64,000 nt of DNA from PALSA-610 sp038213435 (lineage in GTDB: Bacteria; Actinomycetota; Acidimicrobiia; IMCC26256; PALSA-610): positions 62,001 to 126,000 of the forward strand of contig JBBQTI010000004.1 in the NCBI GenBank assembly GCA_038213435.1, given 5' to 3'. The notes below the pieces were generated by a model that was given only the letters and a program-made list of their open reading frames with translations, searched no databases and was not told where the DNA came from. Shown here piece by piece: positions 50,118 through 57,860 of the stretch. Position numbers and translations under genes: made by a program. Within the stretch, counting starts at the first letter, position 1. Every line of letters starts with the position of its first letter.

Positions 50118-52223
50118 ATGATCGAGGGGACCCAATCGGAGTCGGTGTTGCCGGCGTCGGTGATCCCCGACCCGGCACCCGCCGATGACGGGCCGGGGAC
50201 TGCCGAACAGGAGGACACGCCGGGCGCTCCCGATGCGGAGCGCCCTGCTCGTCCGCTTCCGACGTGGTTCGTCATCGGGCTGGTCGCGGCACTCGTGTGG
50301 TGTGCGACGGCGGGCGCCGTAGGCATCGGCCTGCTCGTCGCCGGCTGGTACGCGGCGAGTGTGGTCGGTGGCGCCGCGACACTCGCGTCGTTCGCGGCTG
50401 CGACGGCGACCTCGCGCGGACTCGGGAGGCGCGCGCACGCCGATCACCGCGCCGCGCTGGCCTCGGTCGTTCTCGTCGTCGCGTTCTTCGCCTTCGCCAG
50501 TGCGTTCCACTCGGAGCATTTGTTGATCGACCGCGACCCGGCGGGATACCTCAATACCGGGCGCTCGATCGCACGCAGCCACGAGTTGCGGCCGAAGCTT
50601 CAGCGCAGCGCGTTCACATCCGCCACCGACAAGAAGCCGTACGTGCGCTACCAGCCGAACTTCTTCCCGATGCTTCCCGTCCTGCTCGCGCTGGGATGGT
50701 CGGTTGGCGGCGATGTCGGAATGTTGCTCGTCGGTCCGTTGCTCGGTGCGGTGGGTCTGCTCGCGTGTTACGCGCTTGCCTCGCGCGCCCTCGGTCCGCG
50801 GGGCGGATTGCTGGCTCCGGCGTTCCTGATGATCGGACCGCTCCAACTCTGGTTCGCTCGCGATGCCTATTCCGAGCTCGTCGTGCAGGTCGTCGTTCTC
50901 GGAGGTCTGTGGCTGTTTCTCGAGGCGCGCGCGCACGCACGATGGGGAATCGCCGTGCTCAGTGGTGGACTCGTCGCGTCGTCCGCGCTCGCGCGTATCG
51001 ACGCCCTCGCCATCGTCGTCGGCGGCCTCGCCCTGGTCGGCGCCGAATGGGTCCATTGCGACTCTGACGCGATGCCGGTGCAGGCACGGCGGGTCGTCGC
51101 CGGATTCGGGTGTGGGCTGGTAGGCGCGACTTTGGTTGCGGTCGCGACGACGTATTACGTCGCGCACGGCTACATCGTTTCGCTCGGCACCGAGTGGGGT
51201 GCGCTCGTCGGTGCATGCGCACTGACCATCGTCGGGGTGATCGCGGTCGTGGTGATCCACCGAGTGCGCCCCGGTTTCGGCCGGTGGTTCGCGCGGAGAG
51301 AGTCTCCGTTCGCGGCGATCGTGGCGGCGAGCGCGGCGCTGTTCGCATGGGCATACATTTGGCGACCCGATCCCGCGAGGGATCTTGCCTTCGTCGCTCC
51401 GGGCCGGCCGATAAGCCGCGCGCTGCGGAACTCCACGAACGCCTGGCATTTCAGCTATTCGCTGCGCTGGTTCTCCTCGTACTTCGGCCTGGTGGCGATC
51501 GTCGTAGCCTTCGTGGGCTTCGTCATTCTCGCGTCCCGTGCGCGGCGCGGTCACAGCGCCGCGGCGACCGTGTTCCTCGTCGTCGTACCCATGACCGTCA
51601 TGTACATCGCGCGCCCGAGCATCTCGCCCGACCAGCCGTGGGCGATGCGCAGATATCTCCCGGTCGTGATCCCCGGCCTGGCGATCGCGGTCGCCGTCGT
51701 CGTCGCCACCGGGTGGCGCGCCGCCGGCTCGACGCGCGGGTCGGGCGCGCGCGCGACGGCGCGTGCGGGGCTGGTGGCGGGCGCGCTCCTGGTGGCGGTG
51801 CCCTCTGCCAGTGCCGCTGTGCCCTTCGCGCGCGCCCGGGCTCAACACGGGGCCCTCGCAGCCGTGCATCACATTTGTCGAGCGGCCGGTGACGACGCAG
51901 CAGTGTTGGTGTACGGCTATCGCTATCTCGATATCGAATTGCCTCAACCGATCAGCGGGTTCTGCGGAGTGCCGGTCGGCCGTGCCACCGCGGTGGATCT
52001 GCCGCAACTGGCGCGCAAGTGGCACGACCTCGGGCGGCGGCTCCTCGTCGCCACCGCCGTGCCGGACCAAGTGCTGCGTAACGCGCCCGGTGCCGGCATC
52101 GTCGGGCACGAGGTGATCGCGGGCGACGAAGACCCGGAGAGGGTCTTCGATCGGGCGCCGCGGCGGTTCAAGCCGATCCCGGTCGAGATCTGGCTCCTCC
52201 AGATCCCGGCGAACGCGAGCTGA
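50118..52223 (+). CDS. Large polytopic membrane protein, GT-C (ArnT/PMT)-like, second copy
   Basis: The 701-residue protein has a disordered acidic N-terminus (about 1-45), multiple membrane helices and a C-terminal soluble domain. It shares with the previous gene LIDRDPAGYLNTGRSIARSHELRP in the first loop and WFARDAYSELVVQVV. A further ARPSISPDQPWAMRRYLPVVIPGLAIA segment matches the other copy's KADAVPDHVWVTRRFLVSAFPLLV, so the pair arose by duplication. The ATG at 50118 is preferred over a GTG at 50079, whose first codons have unusually low GC at third positions. Confidence 0.75.
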   Translation: MIEGTQSESVLPASVIPDPAPADDGPGTAEQEDTPGAPDAERPARPLPTWFVIGLVAALVWCATAGAVGIGLLVAGWYAASVVGGAATLASFAAATATSRGLGRRAHADHRAALASVVLVVAFFAFASAFHSEHLLIDRDPAGYLNTGRSIARSHELRPKLQRSAFTSATDKKPYVRYQPNFFPMLPVLLALGWSVGGDVGMLLVGPLLGAVGLLACYALASRALGPRGGLLAPAFLMIGPLQLWFARDAYSELVVQVVVLGGLWLFLEARAHARWGIAVLSGGLVASSALARIDALAIVVGGLALVGAEWVHCDSDAMPVQARRVVAGFGCGLVGATLVAVATTYYVAHGYIVSLGTEWGALVGACALTIVGVIAVVVIHRVRPGFGRWFARRESPFAAIVAASAALFAWAYIWRPDPARDLAFVAPGRPISRALRNSTNAWHFSYSLRWFSSYFGLVAIVVAFVGFVILASRARRGHSAAATVFLVVVPMTVMYIARPSISPDQPWAMRRYLPVVIPGLAIAVAVVVATGWRAAGSTRGSGARATARAGLVAGALLVAVPSASAAVPFARARAQHGALAAVHHICRAAGDDAAVLVYGYRYLDIELPQPISGFCGVPVGRATAVDLPQLARKWHDLGRRLLVATAVPDQVLRNAPGAGIVGHEVIAGDEDPERVFDRAPRRFKPIPVEIWLLQIPANAS

Positions 52224-52334
52224 GCGCCGATCCGTCTCTTTGCGGCGTGCTCGCGCGCGCTTCGTCCGCCCGCGCGCCGCGAGGCGATGCTCCGAGTTGC
52301 CTGCTGTCCGTCCCGTGACCTAAGAGCATGACTT

Positions 52335-52790
52335 GTGGCACTCGTTACCGCGTTGTTGGTGATCGGCATCGCGTGCGCGATCGCGGCGTGGTTCGTCGTA
52401 CGGGAGGCGGGCCGGATGGCAGCCGAACCGCCGCCGCCGGTGTTCGACCCCGAGGAGGCGTACGAGTGGGTTGTCGAACACCTGCCCGAGATCGTTGCCG
52501 CCACGCTCACCCCCGACGACGTGCACCGAATCCTCGACTTCCAGCTCGAGTACTTCCGACGCAAGGGCGTGACGGGCAACGGCTCGTCGTCACATCCCCC
52601 GGGCGACGTCATTGTCGGCGGCGCGGAGACCGTCGACTACATCCTCGAACGGGCCCGGGTAATGGGAGAGGAATACCTGCCCGAGCAGGTGCATGCCGTG
52701 ATCGAGACGCAGCTCGCCTACCTCCGGGCGATCGGGGCCATCGGACCTCCCGCCCAGGGCCCGCCCGAAGATCCGATCGAACCCGCGTGA
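52335..52790 (+). CDS. Small membrane-anchored protein (151 aa), unknown
   Basis: The protein has one N-terminal transmembrane helix (2-20, ALVTALLVIGIACAIAAWFVV) followed by a soluble domain with two related helical segments: EEAYEWVVEHLPEIVAATLTPDDVHRILDFQLEYFR and AETVDYILERARVMGEEYLPEQVHAVIETQLAYLR. This suggests an internal duplication. A Pro-rich tail ends it. No known family is recognised. The start is GTG at 52335; no Shine-Dalgarno is obvious. It lies 111 bases after the second GT-C-like gene. Confidence 0.75.
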   Translation: MALVTALLVIGIACAIAAWFVVREAGRMAAEPPPPVFDPEEAYEWVVEHLPEIVAATLTPDDVHRILDFQLEYFRRKGVTGNGSSSHPPGDVIVGGAETVDYILERARVMGEEYLPEQVHAVIETQLAYLRAIGAIGPPAQGPPEDPIEPA

Positions 52791-52807
52791 AGATCGTTGG
52801 CAAAGAG

Positions 52808-52836
52808 TTCCACCGGTGGACCGGATCTGCTACAAC
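52808..52836 (+). promoter_or_regulatory. Promoter candidate of the small RNA / 13-codon ORF unit
   Basis: TTCCAC (52808-52813), a 17-base spacer and TACAAC (52831-52836) match the arrangement proposed in front of sufC2 (TTCCAC-17-TACAAT). The perfect palindrome TCCACCGGTGGA (52809-52820) overlaps the -35 element. Transcription would begin near 52843, just before the ribosome-binding site. Confidence 0.5.
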
Positions 52837-52868
52837 TTTCCTACCGGAGAAAGGAGGTGGTCCATCAG

Positions 52869-52910
52869 ATGCACGATAAATCTGGGACTTCGGAGGTGCA
52901 CGGCCGCTAG
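52869..52910 (+). CDS. 13-codon ORF with an extended Shine-Dalgarno
   Basis: The peptide is MHDKSGTSEVHGR. It is preceded by AGAAAGGAGGTGGTCC (52848-52863), which matches 15 of 16 bases of the complement of the 16S rRNA 3' end, far more than a normal gene needs; GGAGG to ATG spacing is 11. The ORF ends in TAG inside the ACGGCC/GGCCGT hairpin. Translation could control the RNA structure downstream. Confidence 0.5.
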   Translation: MHDKSGTSEVHGR

Positions 52911-53022
52911 GCCGTTGTTCTCGACTGGACCACCTTGCGGAATCCAACCGCTGCACCACCGTCGGAGCTGCCGGCAATGGTCCCACCGGCACTGGGCGAT
53001 GACGGGTCCGAATCAGTCGATC

Positions 53023-53059
53023 GAACGGGGGGTGCTTCGGCGCCCCCCGTTCTCCTTTT
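53023..53059 (+). terminator. Strong Rho-independent terminator
   Basis: A 13-bp stem (left arm 53023-53035, right arm 53040-53052, one G-T pair) is closed by a TTCG tetraloop and followed by TCCTTTT. It contains a run of six G paired with six C. This is the clearest intrinsic terminator in the window; it lies 30 bases before the next gene. Confidence 0.88.
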
Positions 53060-53089
53060 CGGCTCCGGCCGCCGGTAGATTCCGAGCGC

Positions 53090-53326
53090 ATGGCCCGGCC
53101 GGCGCACTTCGAGCATTACCGCTACCTCGGCGACAAGCGCACGCAGGTCGTGTACGACCTCGATCTCTACGGTGTCGATCCCGTCGTGACCGCCGACGTC
53201 GACGGAGTGGTCGCCGCCGAGTGCTTCATCGCGATCTCACCCCAGACCCTCGGCGAGGCGCGCAATCGGGGCTATCGCCCACATCGCTCGATCCGCGTTC
53301 TCGCGCCGGTCGACTCGGAGGATTAG
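53090..53326 (+). CDS. Small conserved-looking protein (78 aa), unknown
   Basis: The 78-residue product contains HFEHYRYLGDKRTQVVYDLDL, VTADVDGVVAAECFIAIS and TLGEARNRGYRPHRSIRVL, a compact alpha/beta sequence without membrane segment or cysteine pairs. Codon use matches the neighbours. There is no clear Shine-Dalgarno before the ATG, which follows the terminator by 30 bases, so expression might depend on read-through or on a leaderless start. The stop overlaps that of the convergent DUF1802 gene. Confidence 0.65.
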   Translation: MARPAHFEHYRYLGDKRTQVVYDLDLYGVDPVVTADVDGVVAAECFIAISPQTLGEARNRGYRPHRSIRVLAPVDSED

Positions 53327-53952
53327 GGGAGCGAGCGGGGGTTCCAGCATTCCTCGGGCAACGCGTCGCGGATGCCCTTGTGCTTGGCCTCGAAGGCCAC
53401 GTCGGAAAGGACCGTCTCGGAGGGCAGCGTCGCCGGGTCGTCGGGGAGCTCGTCGTAGGTGACCCACGAAGTACAGCCGCCGTACTCGTCCCTCCACGGC
53501 GCGGTGACGGGATCGGCGAGCCGGTGCACGCGCAGCACGAGCACCCAGAGCGGGTCGCGCGCCTTCCACTTGAACCTCGATTCAAGGTAGTCGCGCGCCC
53601 AGACGAGCTTGGAGTCGAGCGCGTCGACGTGCTCCGGCTCGGCGATCAGCGCGACGTCGACGATGTCGGCCCAGCCGTGGACTGTGACCGGCTGACCGAC
53701 CGGCGATGCGTCCGCCAGGTCGACCCAATGGGCGTACGCGGGCTTGAGCAATCCGGCCTGTTGGTGTTCGGTCGTCGGCGAGAGCCAACACCTCCGGGTC
53801 GCGAGACCGAAATGCCGGCCGTCCTCGTGGAGCCCGCCTTTGCGGACGTCGACGATCTGCTCGCCTTCGAGGAGCGCGTGAACGATCGCGGCCCACTCCT
53901 TGAGCGCAGGGGCCTTCGCGGCAGTGCCCTGGTTCGTCTCGGAGGTGGTCAC
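53323..53952 (-). CDS. DUF1802 family protein
   Basis: The 209-residue protein contains PALKEWAAIVHALLEGEQIVDVRKGGLHEDGRHF, the hallmark N-terminal region of DUF1802, then FWLSPT-like RCWLSPTTEHQQAGLLKPAYAHWV and a C-terminal LWVLVLRVHRLADPV. Function is unknown. The GTG at 53952 is chosen; an ATG at 53976 would overlap the divergent hydrolase start. Only 22 bases separate the two divergent start codons, so the transcripts are probably leaderless or nearly so. Confidence 0.82.
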   Translation of the reverse strand: MTTSETNQGTAAKAPALKEWAAIVHALLEGEQIVDVRKGGLHEDGRHFGLATRRCWLSPTTEHQQAGLLKPAYAHWVDLADASPVGQPVTVHGWADIVDVALIAEPEHVDALDSKLVWARDYLESRFKWKARDPLWVLVLRVHRLADPVTAPWRDEYGGCTSWVTYDELPDDPATLPSETVLSDVAFEAKHKGIRDALPEECWNPRSLP

Positions 53953-53974
53953 GCGAGCCAGGATAACCACCGGC

Positions 53975-54718
53975 ATGGAAGAGCTCGTCTCGGATGGTCT
54001 GCGTCTCGGAGCACATTTCGCGCGTCCGGTGGGCGCGACGCGGGTGCCCGGATTGCTGGTTGTTCCCGGGTTTCCGCGCGGCACGGGTGGTGCGGCGTCG
54101 CTCGGGAACACCGATCAGACCTTGTGCGATCGCATTGCGCGCGAGTCGGGCTGGGCCGGCCTCACCTTCACGTTTCGGGGAACGGGCCCGTCGATGGGCG
54201 ATTTCTCGATCGAGGGCTGGCTCGCCGACGTGCGCGCCGCCGTCGATGCGATGCACGCCCGTCCCGACGTCACCGGTGTCTGGATCGCGGGGTTCCGGCT
54301 CGGGGGGACGCTCGCGATCGTCGTGGCCGCCGACGACGAACGAGTACGCGGGATCGCCACTTTCGCCGCGCCCGCGTCGTTGCGGACCTGGGTGCGAGAG
54401 CCGGCGTGGTTCCTCGAGTACGCGCGCCGCACCGGCGTGTTGCGGACGCCGGACTTCCCGACCGACCCCGAGTCATGGATCCGGGCGATCGCGAACTTCG
54501 ATCCGATCGCGGCGGCGGAACGCATCGCTCCCAGACCCTGGCTGCTCGTGCACGGCAGCGCCGACGACGTCGTTCCGGTCGACGACGCGCGGCGGCTGAG
54601 CGGCGCCGGCGGCGACTGCGTCGACCTGCGGATCGTGGCAAACGGTGCGCACCGCCTACGCCACGACCCTCGTGCGATCGCCGCCATGCTCGGGTGGCTC
54701 GACCGTCAGGAGCCCTGA
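53975..54718 (+). CDS. Alpha/beta-hydrolase-fold protein with the nucleophile replaced
   Basis: The 247-residue protein resembles the alpha/beta hydrolases with a GFSLGG elbow (LLVVPGFPRGTGG, FTFRGTGPSMGDFSIEGWLADVRAAVDAM). Here the nucleophile elbow reads WIAGFRLGGTLA: Arg stands where Ser is expected. The acid (HGSADDVVPVDDA) and base (NGAHRLRHDP) positions are kept. The codon is CGG, not one base from TCG by a simple indel. It may be inactive or use another mechanism. Its 3' end overlaps the convergent Rmd-like gene by 13 bases. Confidence 0.8.
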   Translation: MEELVSDGLRLGAHFARPVGATRVPGLLVVPGFPRGTGGAASLGNTDQTLCDRIARESGWAGLTFTFRGTGPSMGDFSIEGWLADVRAAVDAMHARPDVTGVWIAGFRLGGTLAIVVAADDERVRGIATFAAPASLRTWVREPAWFLEYARRTGVLRTPDFPTDPESWIRAIANFDPIAAAERIAPRPWLLVHGSADDVVPVDDARRLSGAGGDCVDLRIVANGAHRLRHDPRAIAAMLGWLDRQEP

Positions 54719-55614
54719 GCGTGTGCGCGCGTGTACGCCAGCACGGCGTCGAGCGTTTCTTCGAGCGTGTGTCGCGGCGACCATCCCGTGGCCGCGATGA
54801 GCTTCGTCGGATCGCCGACGAGGCGAGGGACCTCGACTGGCCGTAGGAGTGCGCCGTCGACGACGATGTCGATGCGACCACCGGCGCGGGCGATGAGACG
54901 GTCGGCGATCTCGCCGATCGATACTCCGCTGCCGTGACAGACGTTGTACGCCTCGCCCGGCTCCCCGCGCTCGATCAGGAGTCGGTAGGCGCGCACGACG
55001 TCGCGCACGTCCGAGAGATCGCGTACCGGCTCACGCGCGCCGGCAGAGATTGTTGTCGTATGCGCGCGTTGTGCGGCGACGATTCGGTGGGCCAGTGCCG
55101 GAACGACGAACCGCGCGGATTGACCCGCGCCCGTATGCGAGAACGCGCGGACGCGCACCGTCTCGAGCCCGGCGCCGAGCCATGCCTGCAAGGCCAGGAA
55201 CGACGCCGCGACCTTGCTCGCGCCGTACGGCGTGATGGGCCGCAGAGGAGCGTCCTCACGAAGGCGCGGATTTTCGTCGTCGACCCTGCCGTACTCCTCG
55301 GAGCTTCCCACGACGAGGACGCGCCGCACTCCGCATGCACGCGCCGCGTCGAGAACGTTGGCCGTCCCCTCGACGTTCACCCGTAGACATGCGGTCGGAT
55401 CACGCCACGAGGCGCCGACGTCCGACCACGCAGCCAGGTGGTACACGACCTCGGGTCGCTCCGCGTCGAAGACGCCGCTCACGGCCGCGCGGTCAGTGAT
55501 GTCGAACGCTCCGTGCGCGTCTCCGGCAACGATGACCTCGTCGTCGCATTGGTGGAGATGAGCGAGCAGGTGCGGGCCGACGAAGCCGGTGGCGCCGGTT
55601 ACGAGTGCCCTCAT
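54706..55614 (-). CDS. GDP-4-keto-6-deoxy-mannose reductase-like (Rmd) NAD-dependent epimerase
   Basis: This is a 302-residue extended SDR with VTGATGFVGPHL (Rossmann), YHLAAWSDVGASWRDP, VVGSSEEYG, the catalytic YGASK and FSHTGAGQSARFVVPALAHRI. The last two blocks resemble Rmd, which reduces GDP-4-keto-6-deoxy-mannose to GDP-D-rhamnose; the GMD dehydratase that would make the substrate is not in the window. It follows three GT4 genes in one operon and overlaps the last by four bases, so a rhamnose-type donor for them is likely (inference). Confidence 0.82.
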   Translation of the reverse strand: MRALVTGATGFVGPHLLAHLHQCDDEVIVAGDAHGAFDITDRAAVSGVFDAERPEVVYHLAAWSDVGASWRDPTACLRVNVEGTANVLDAARACGVRRVLVVGSSEEYGRVDDENPRLREDAPLRPITPYGASKVAASFLALQAWLGAGLETVRVRAFSHTGAGQSARFVVPALAHRIVAAQRAHTTTISAGAREPVRDLSDVRDVVRAYRLLIERGEPGEAYNVCHGSGVSIGEIADRLIARAGGRIDIVVDGALLRPVEVPRLVGDPTKLIAATGWSPRHTLEETLDAVLAYTRAHAQGS

Positions 55615-56765
55615 CCGCGCACGGTCGGGCTGCGCCGGCTGATCGCCCGCCGACCGATCGCCCGACGGTATGCCCCGAGGTGGGCGTCGATCGAGCGCTC
55701 CCAGGTGAACGACGCGGCGCGCGCCGGTCCGGCGGCGCGCAACCGCGCCGCCACGGTCGGATCGTCGAGGACGGTCGAAAGGGCGCGCGCGAGCGCATCG
55801 GCATCGGCCGGCGGGACGAGCAACGCGGCGTCTCCGACGACCTCCTCGAGGGCCGAGCCCGAGGTCGTCACGAGCGGCGTCCCGCTCGCGAGTGCCTCGA
55901 GCGCCGGCATGCCGAAGCCCTCCACGAGCGACGGATAGGCGATGACCTCGGCCCGCCGGAAGAGCGCGGCGAGGGTCGCGTCGCCGACGTAGCCGGGGCG
56001 CAAGATGCGCGTCGCCACACCGCTCGACGCGATCGCGGCGCGCGCCTGCGCGAGGTCCCACCCGTCACCGCCGGCGAGGACGAGCTGAAGGTCGGGGTGC
56101 GAAGACGCAACGCGCGCGAACGCGCGCACGAGCGTCGGTACGTCCTTGCGCGGCTCGATCGTGCTCGCGAAGGCGACATACGGACGCGTGATTCCGTGCT
56201 CGGCGAGAGCCGCTCGGTCGGCCGAGTCGTCTGCGGTTGGCGCGAAGCGGAAATGGTCGACGCCGTGATGCACGACGACGATCTCGCCGCGCGGGCTGAA
56301 TCGGGCCCGCAGGCCGTCGGCGGCGTCGTTGCTTCCGGTGACGATGACGTCCGCGCGGCGTGCGGCCGCGCCGATCATGCGGCGGAAGTAGATCACCTTC
56401 GCGCGCTCGTGCCACTCGGGATGGTCGAAGAACGTCAGGTCGTGCATGGCGACGACGGTCGGAACGGTCGAGCGCAAGGGCATCGTGTAATGCGGACCGT
56501 GCCAAACATCGGGCCGAATCCTGTGCGCGAAGCGTGCTCCGGAAGCCTGCTCCCAAGCCAGCCTGGTGGGACGGCGGTTCGGTGCGAGCGGATGCAGTTC
56601 GGCCATCGGCGCAAGCTCCTGCCAGCGTGTCGTGTCGCCGCGGCGCGTGAGCAGGTGTACGTCGAGGTCGGGGCGCGCCGAGATACCGCGCGCGATCGCG
56701 ATGGTGTAGACGCCCGCGCCGACCGGGCGGGCCGGAACGGCCGAGACATCGAGCAGCACACGCAC
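55611..56765 (-). CDS. Glycosyltransferase family 4 (mannosyl/rhamnosyltransferase-like)
   Basis: The 384-residue GT4 enzyme has RVLLDVSAVPARPVGAGVYTIAIARG, WHGPHYTMPLRSTVPTVVAMHDLTFFDHPEW, ASTIEPRKDVPTLVRAFARV and PSLVEGFGMPALEALASGTPLVTTSGSALEEVVGDAA. The ExPRKD and EGFG motifs are typical of the mannosyl/rhamnosyl branch of GT4. It is the third glycosyltransferase of the minus-strand operon, starts with GTG and overlaps the Rmd-like gene. Confidence 0.9.
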   Translation of the reverse strand: MRVLLDVSAVPARPVGAGVYTIAIARGISARPDLDVHLLTRRGDTTRWQELAPMAELHPLAPNRRPTRLAWEQASGARFAHRIRPDVWHGPHYTMPLRSTVPTVVAMHDLTFFDHPEWHERAKVIYFRRMIGAAARRADVIVTGSNDAADGLRARFSPRGEIVVVHHGVDHFRFAPTADDSADRAALAEHGITRPYVAFASTIEPRKDVPTLVRAFARVASSHPDLQLVLAGGDGWDLAQARAAIASSGVATRILRPGYVGDATLAALFRRAEVIAYPSLVEGFGMPALEALASGTPLVTTSGSALEEVVGDAALLVPPADADALARALSTVLDDPTVAARLRAAGPARAASFTWERSIDAHLGAYRRAIGRRAISRRSPTVRG

Positions 56766-56774
56766 GAACGGAGT

Positions 56775-57860
56775 CTACGAAGCCGGGTGCGCGAGCGCGC
56801 GAGCGTAGGCACGGCTGTGGCCCTCGGCCGCGCGGCTCCAGTTGAGCTCAGCGGCACGAGCGAAGCCCGCGCGTCCGAGCTCGACCCGAAGCTCTCCGTC
56901 TTCGAGCATGCGCCCAATCTGTGCGGCGCAGGCGTCGACGTCACCGGGCGCGAAGAGCGCACCGGCACCCTGCACGATCTCGTCGAGCGCGGAGCCGGTG
57001 GTGGCGACCGTCGGCACCCCTCGCGCCATCGCCTCGACGACCGGAAGGCCGAATCCCTCGTACAACGACGCCAGGCAGAACACGTGCGCCCGACGGTAAA
57101 GGGCGTCGAGCACCGACCAGGGTTGCGCGCCGATCACGTGCACGAACGATCGATCGAGGCCGTGCACCTCTCCCCAGCCGCGCGGCCCCGTAACGACGAG
57201 AGTGAGATCGGGCCGCGTGCGCCGGAGCCGATCGACAGCCCGCACGATGGTGCCGATGTCCTTGCGGGGCTCGATCGTCCCGACCGTGAGTACGTACGGA
57301 GGCCGCACGCCGGCGCGCGCGACCGCTCGGTCGATCTCATCGGGATCTCGCGACGCGGGGGGGTCGACGCCGAACGGAATGACCGCGATCCGGTCGCGGA
57401 CGAATCCCTCGCGCTCGAGCTCGTGGCAGGTGAAACTCGATGGAACGATCACCAGGCTCGCGTGGCGCCGCGCGAGCGTCAGGCCGCGCGTGTGGAACCT
57501 GAACCCTCGCTTCGTCGTCACCTCAGGCAGCCGCCGGAACGCGATGTCGTGCACCGTCACCACCAGCGGGTGGTCCCGCACCGGTGGGATCGCCAGACTC
57601 GGCGCGTGCACCACGTCGGCCTCGATCCGGACCAGTGGACGACGCAACCGGTGCCAGAGCTCGTAGCGCACGCTGCCGTGAGGTGCTCCGAGGTCGATCC
57701 ACGGGATGCTATGGGCGACTCCGCGGGGACGATCGCCGGCGGCAAAGGCGATCGGCTCGACACCGAACGCCGGGAGATGGCGAAGCAGCGCGATCTCGTA
57801 GCGGCCGATGCCGCCGGGCACCGGTTGTAGTAATTGACCGGCGTGCACCGCGACGTTCAC
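56775..57860 (-). CDS. Glycosyltransferase family 4
   Basis: The 361-residue enzyme has NVAVHAGQLLQPVPGGIGRYEIALL, VVTVHDIAFRRLPEV, LTVGTIEPRKDIGTIVRAVDRL and ASLYEGFGLPVVEAMARGVPTVATTGSALDEIV. It is paralogous to both flanking enzymes, so the operon arose by serial duplication. The GTG start overlaps the upstream stop by four bases. Confidence 0.9.
   Translation of the reverse strand: MNVAVHAGQLLQPVPGGIGRYEIALLRHLPAFGVEPIAFAAGDRPRGVAHSIPWIDLGAPHGSVRYELWHRLRRPLVRIEADVVHAPSLAIPPVRDHPLVVTVHDIAFRRLPEVTTKRGFRFHTRGLTLARRHASLVIVPSSFTCHELEREGFVRDRIAVIPFGVDPPASRDPDEIDRAVARAGVRPPYVLTVGTIEPRKDIGTIVRAVDRLRRTRPDLTLVVTGPRGWGEVHGLDRSFVHVIGAQPWSVLDALYRRAHVFCLASLYEGFGLPVVEAMARGVPTVATTGSALDEIVQGAGALFAPGDVDACAAQIGRMLEDGELRVELGRAGFARAAELNWSRAAEGHSRAYARALAHPAS

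Larger units (their letters stand above)
52843..53059 (+). ncRNA. Structured small RNA or leader of about 217 nt ending in an intrinsic terminator
   Basis: The stretch between a promoter candidate and a strong terminator carries a 13-codon ORF and several complementary segments. ACGGCC-GCTA-GGCCGT forms a perfect hairpin at 52900-52915. AGGTGGTCC, which includes the Shine-Dalgarno (52855-52863), is fully complementary to GGACCACCT at 52927-52935, so the ribosome-binding site can be sequestered. It may be an independent small RNA or a 5' leader controlling the 78-aa gene at 53090. I do not recognise an Rfam family. Confidence 0.5.
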
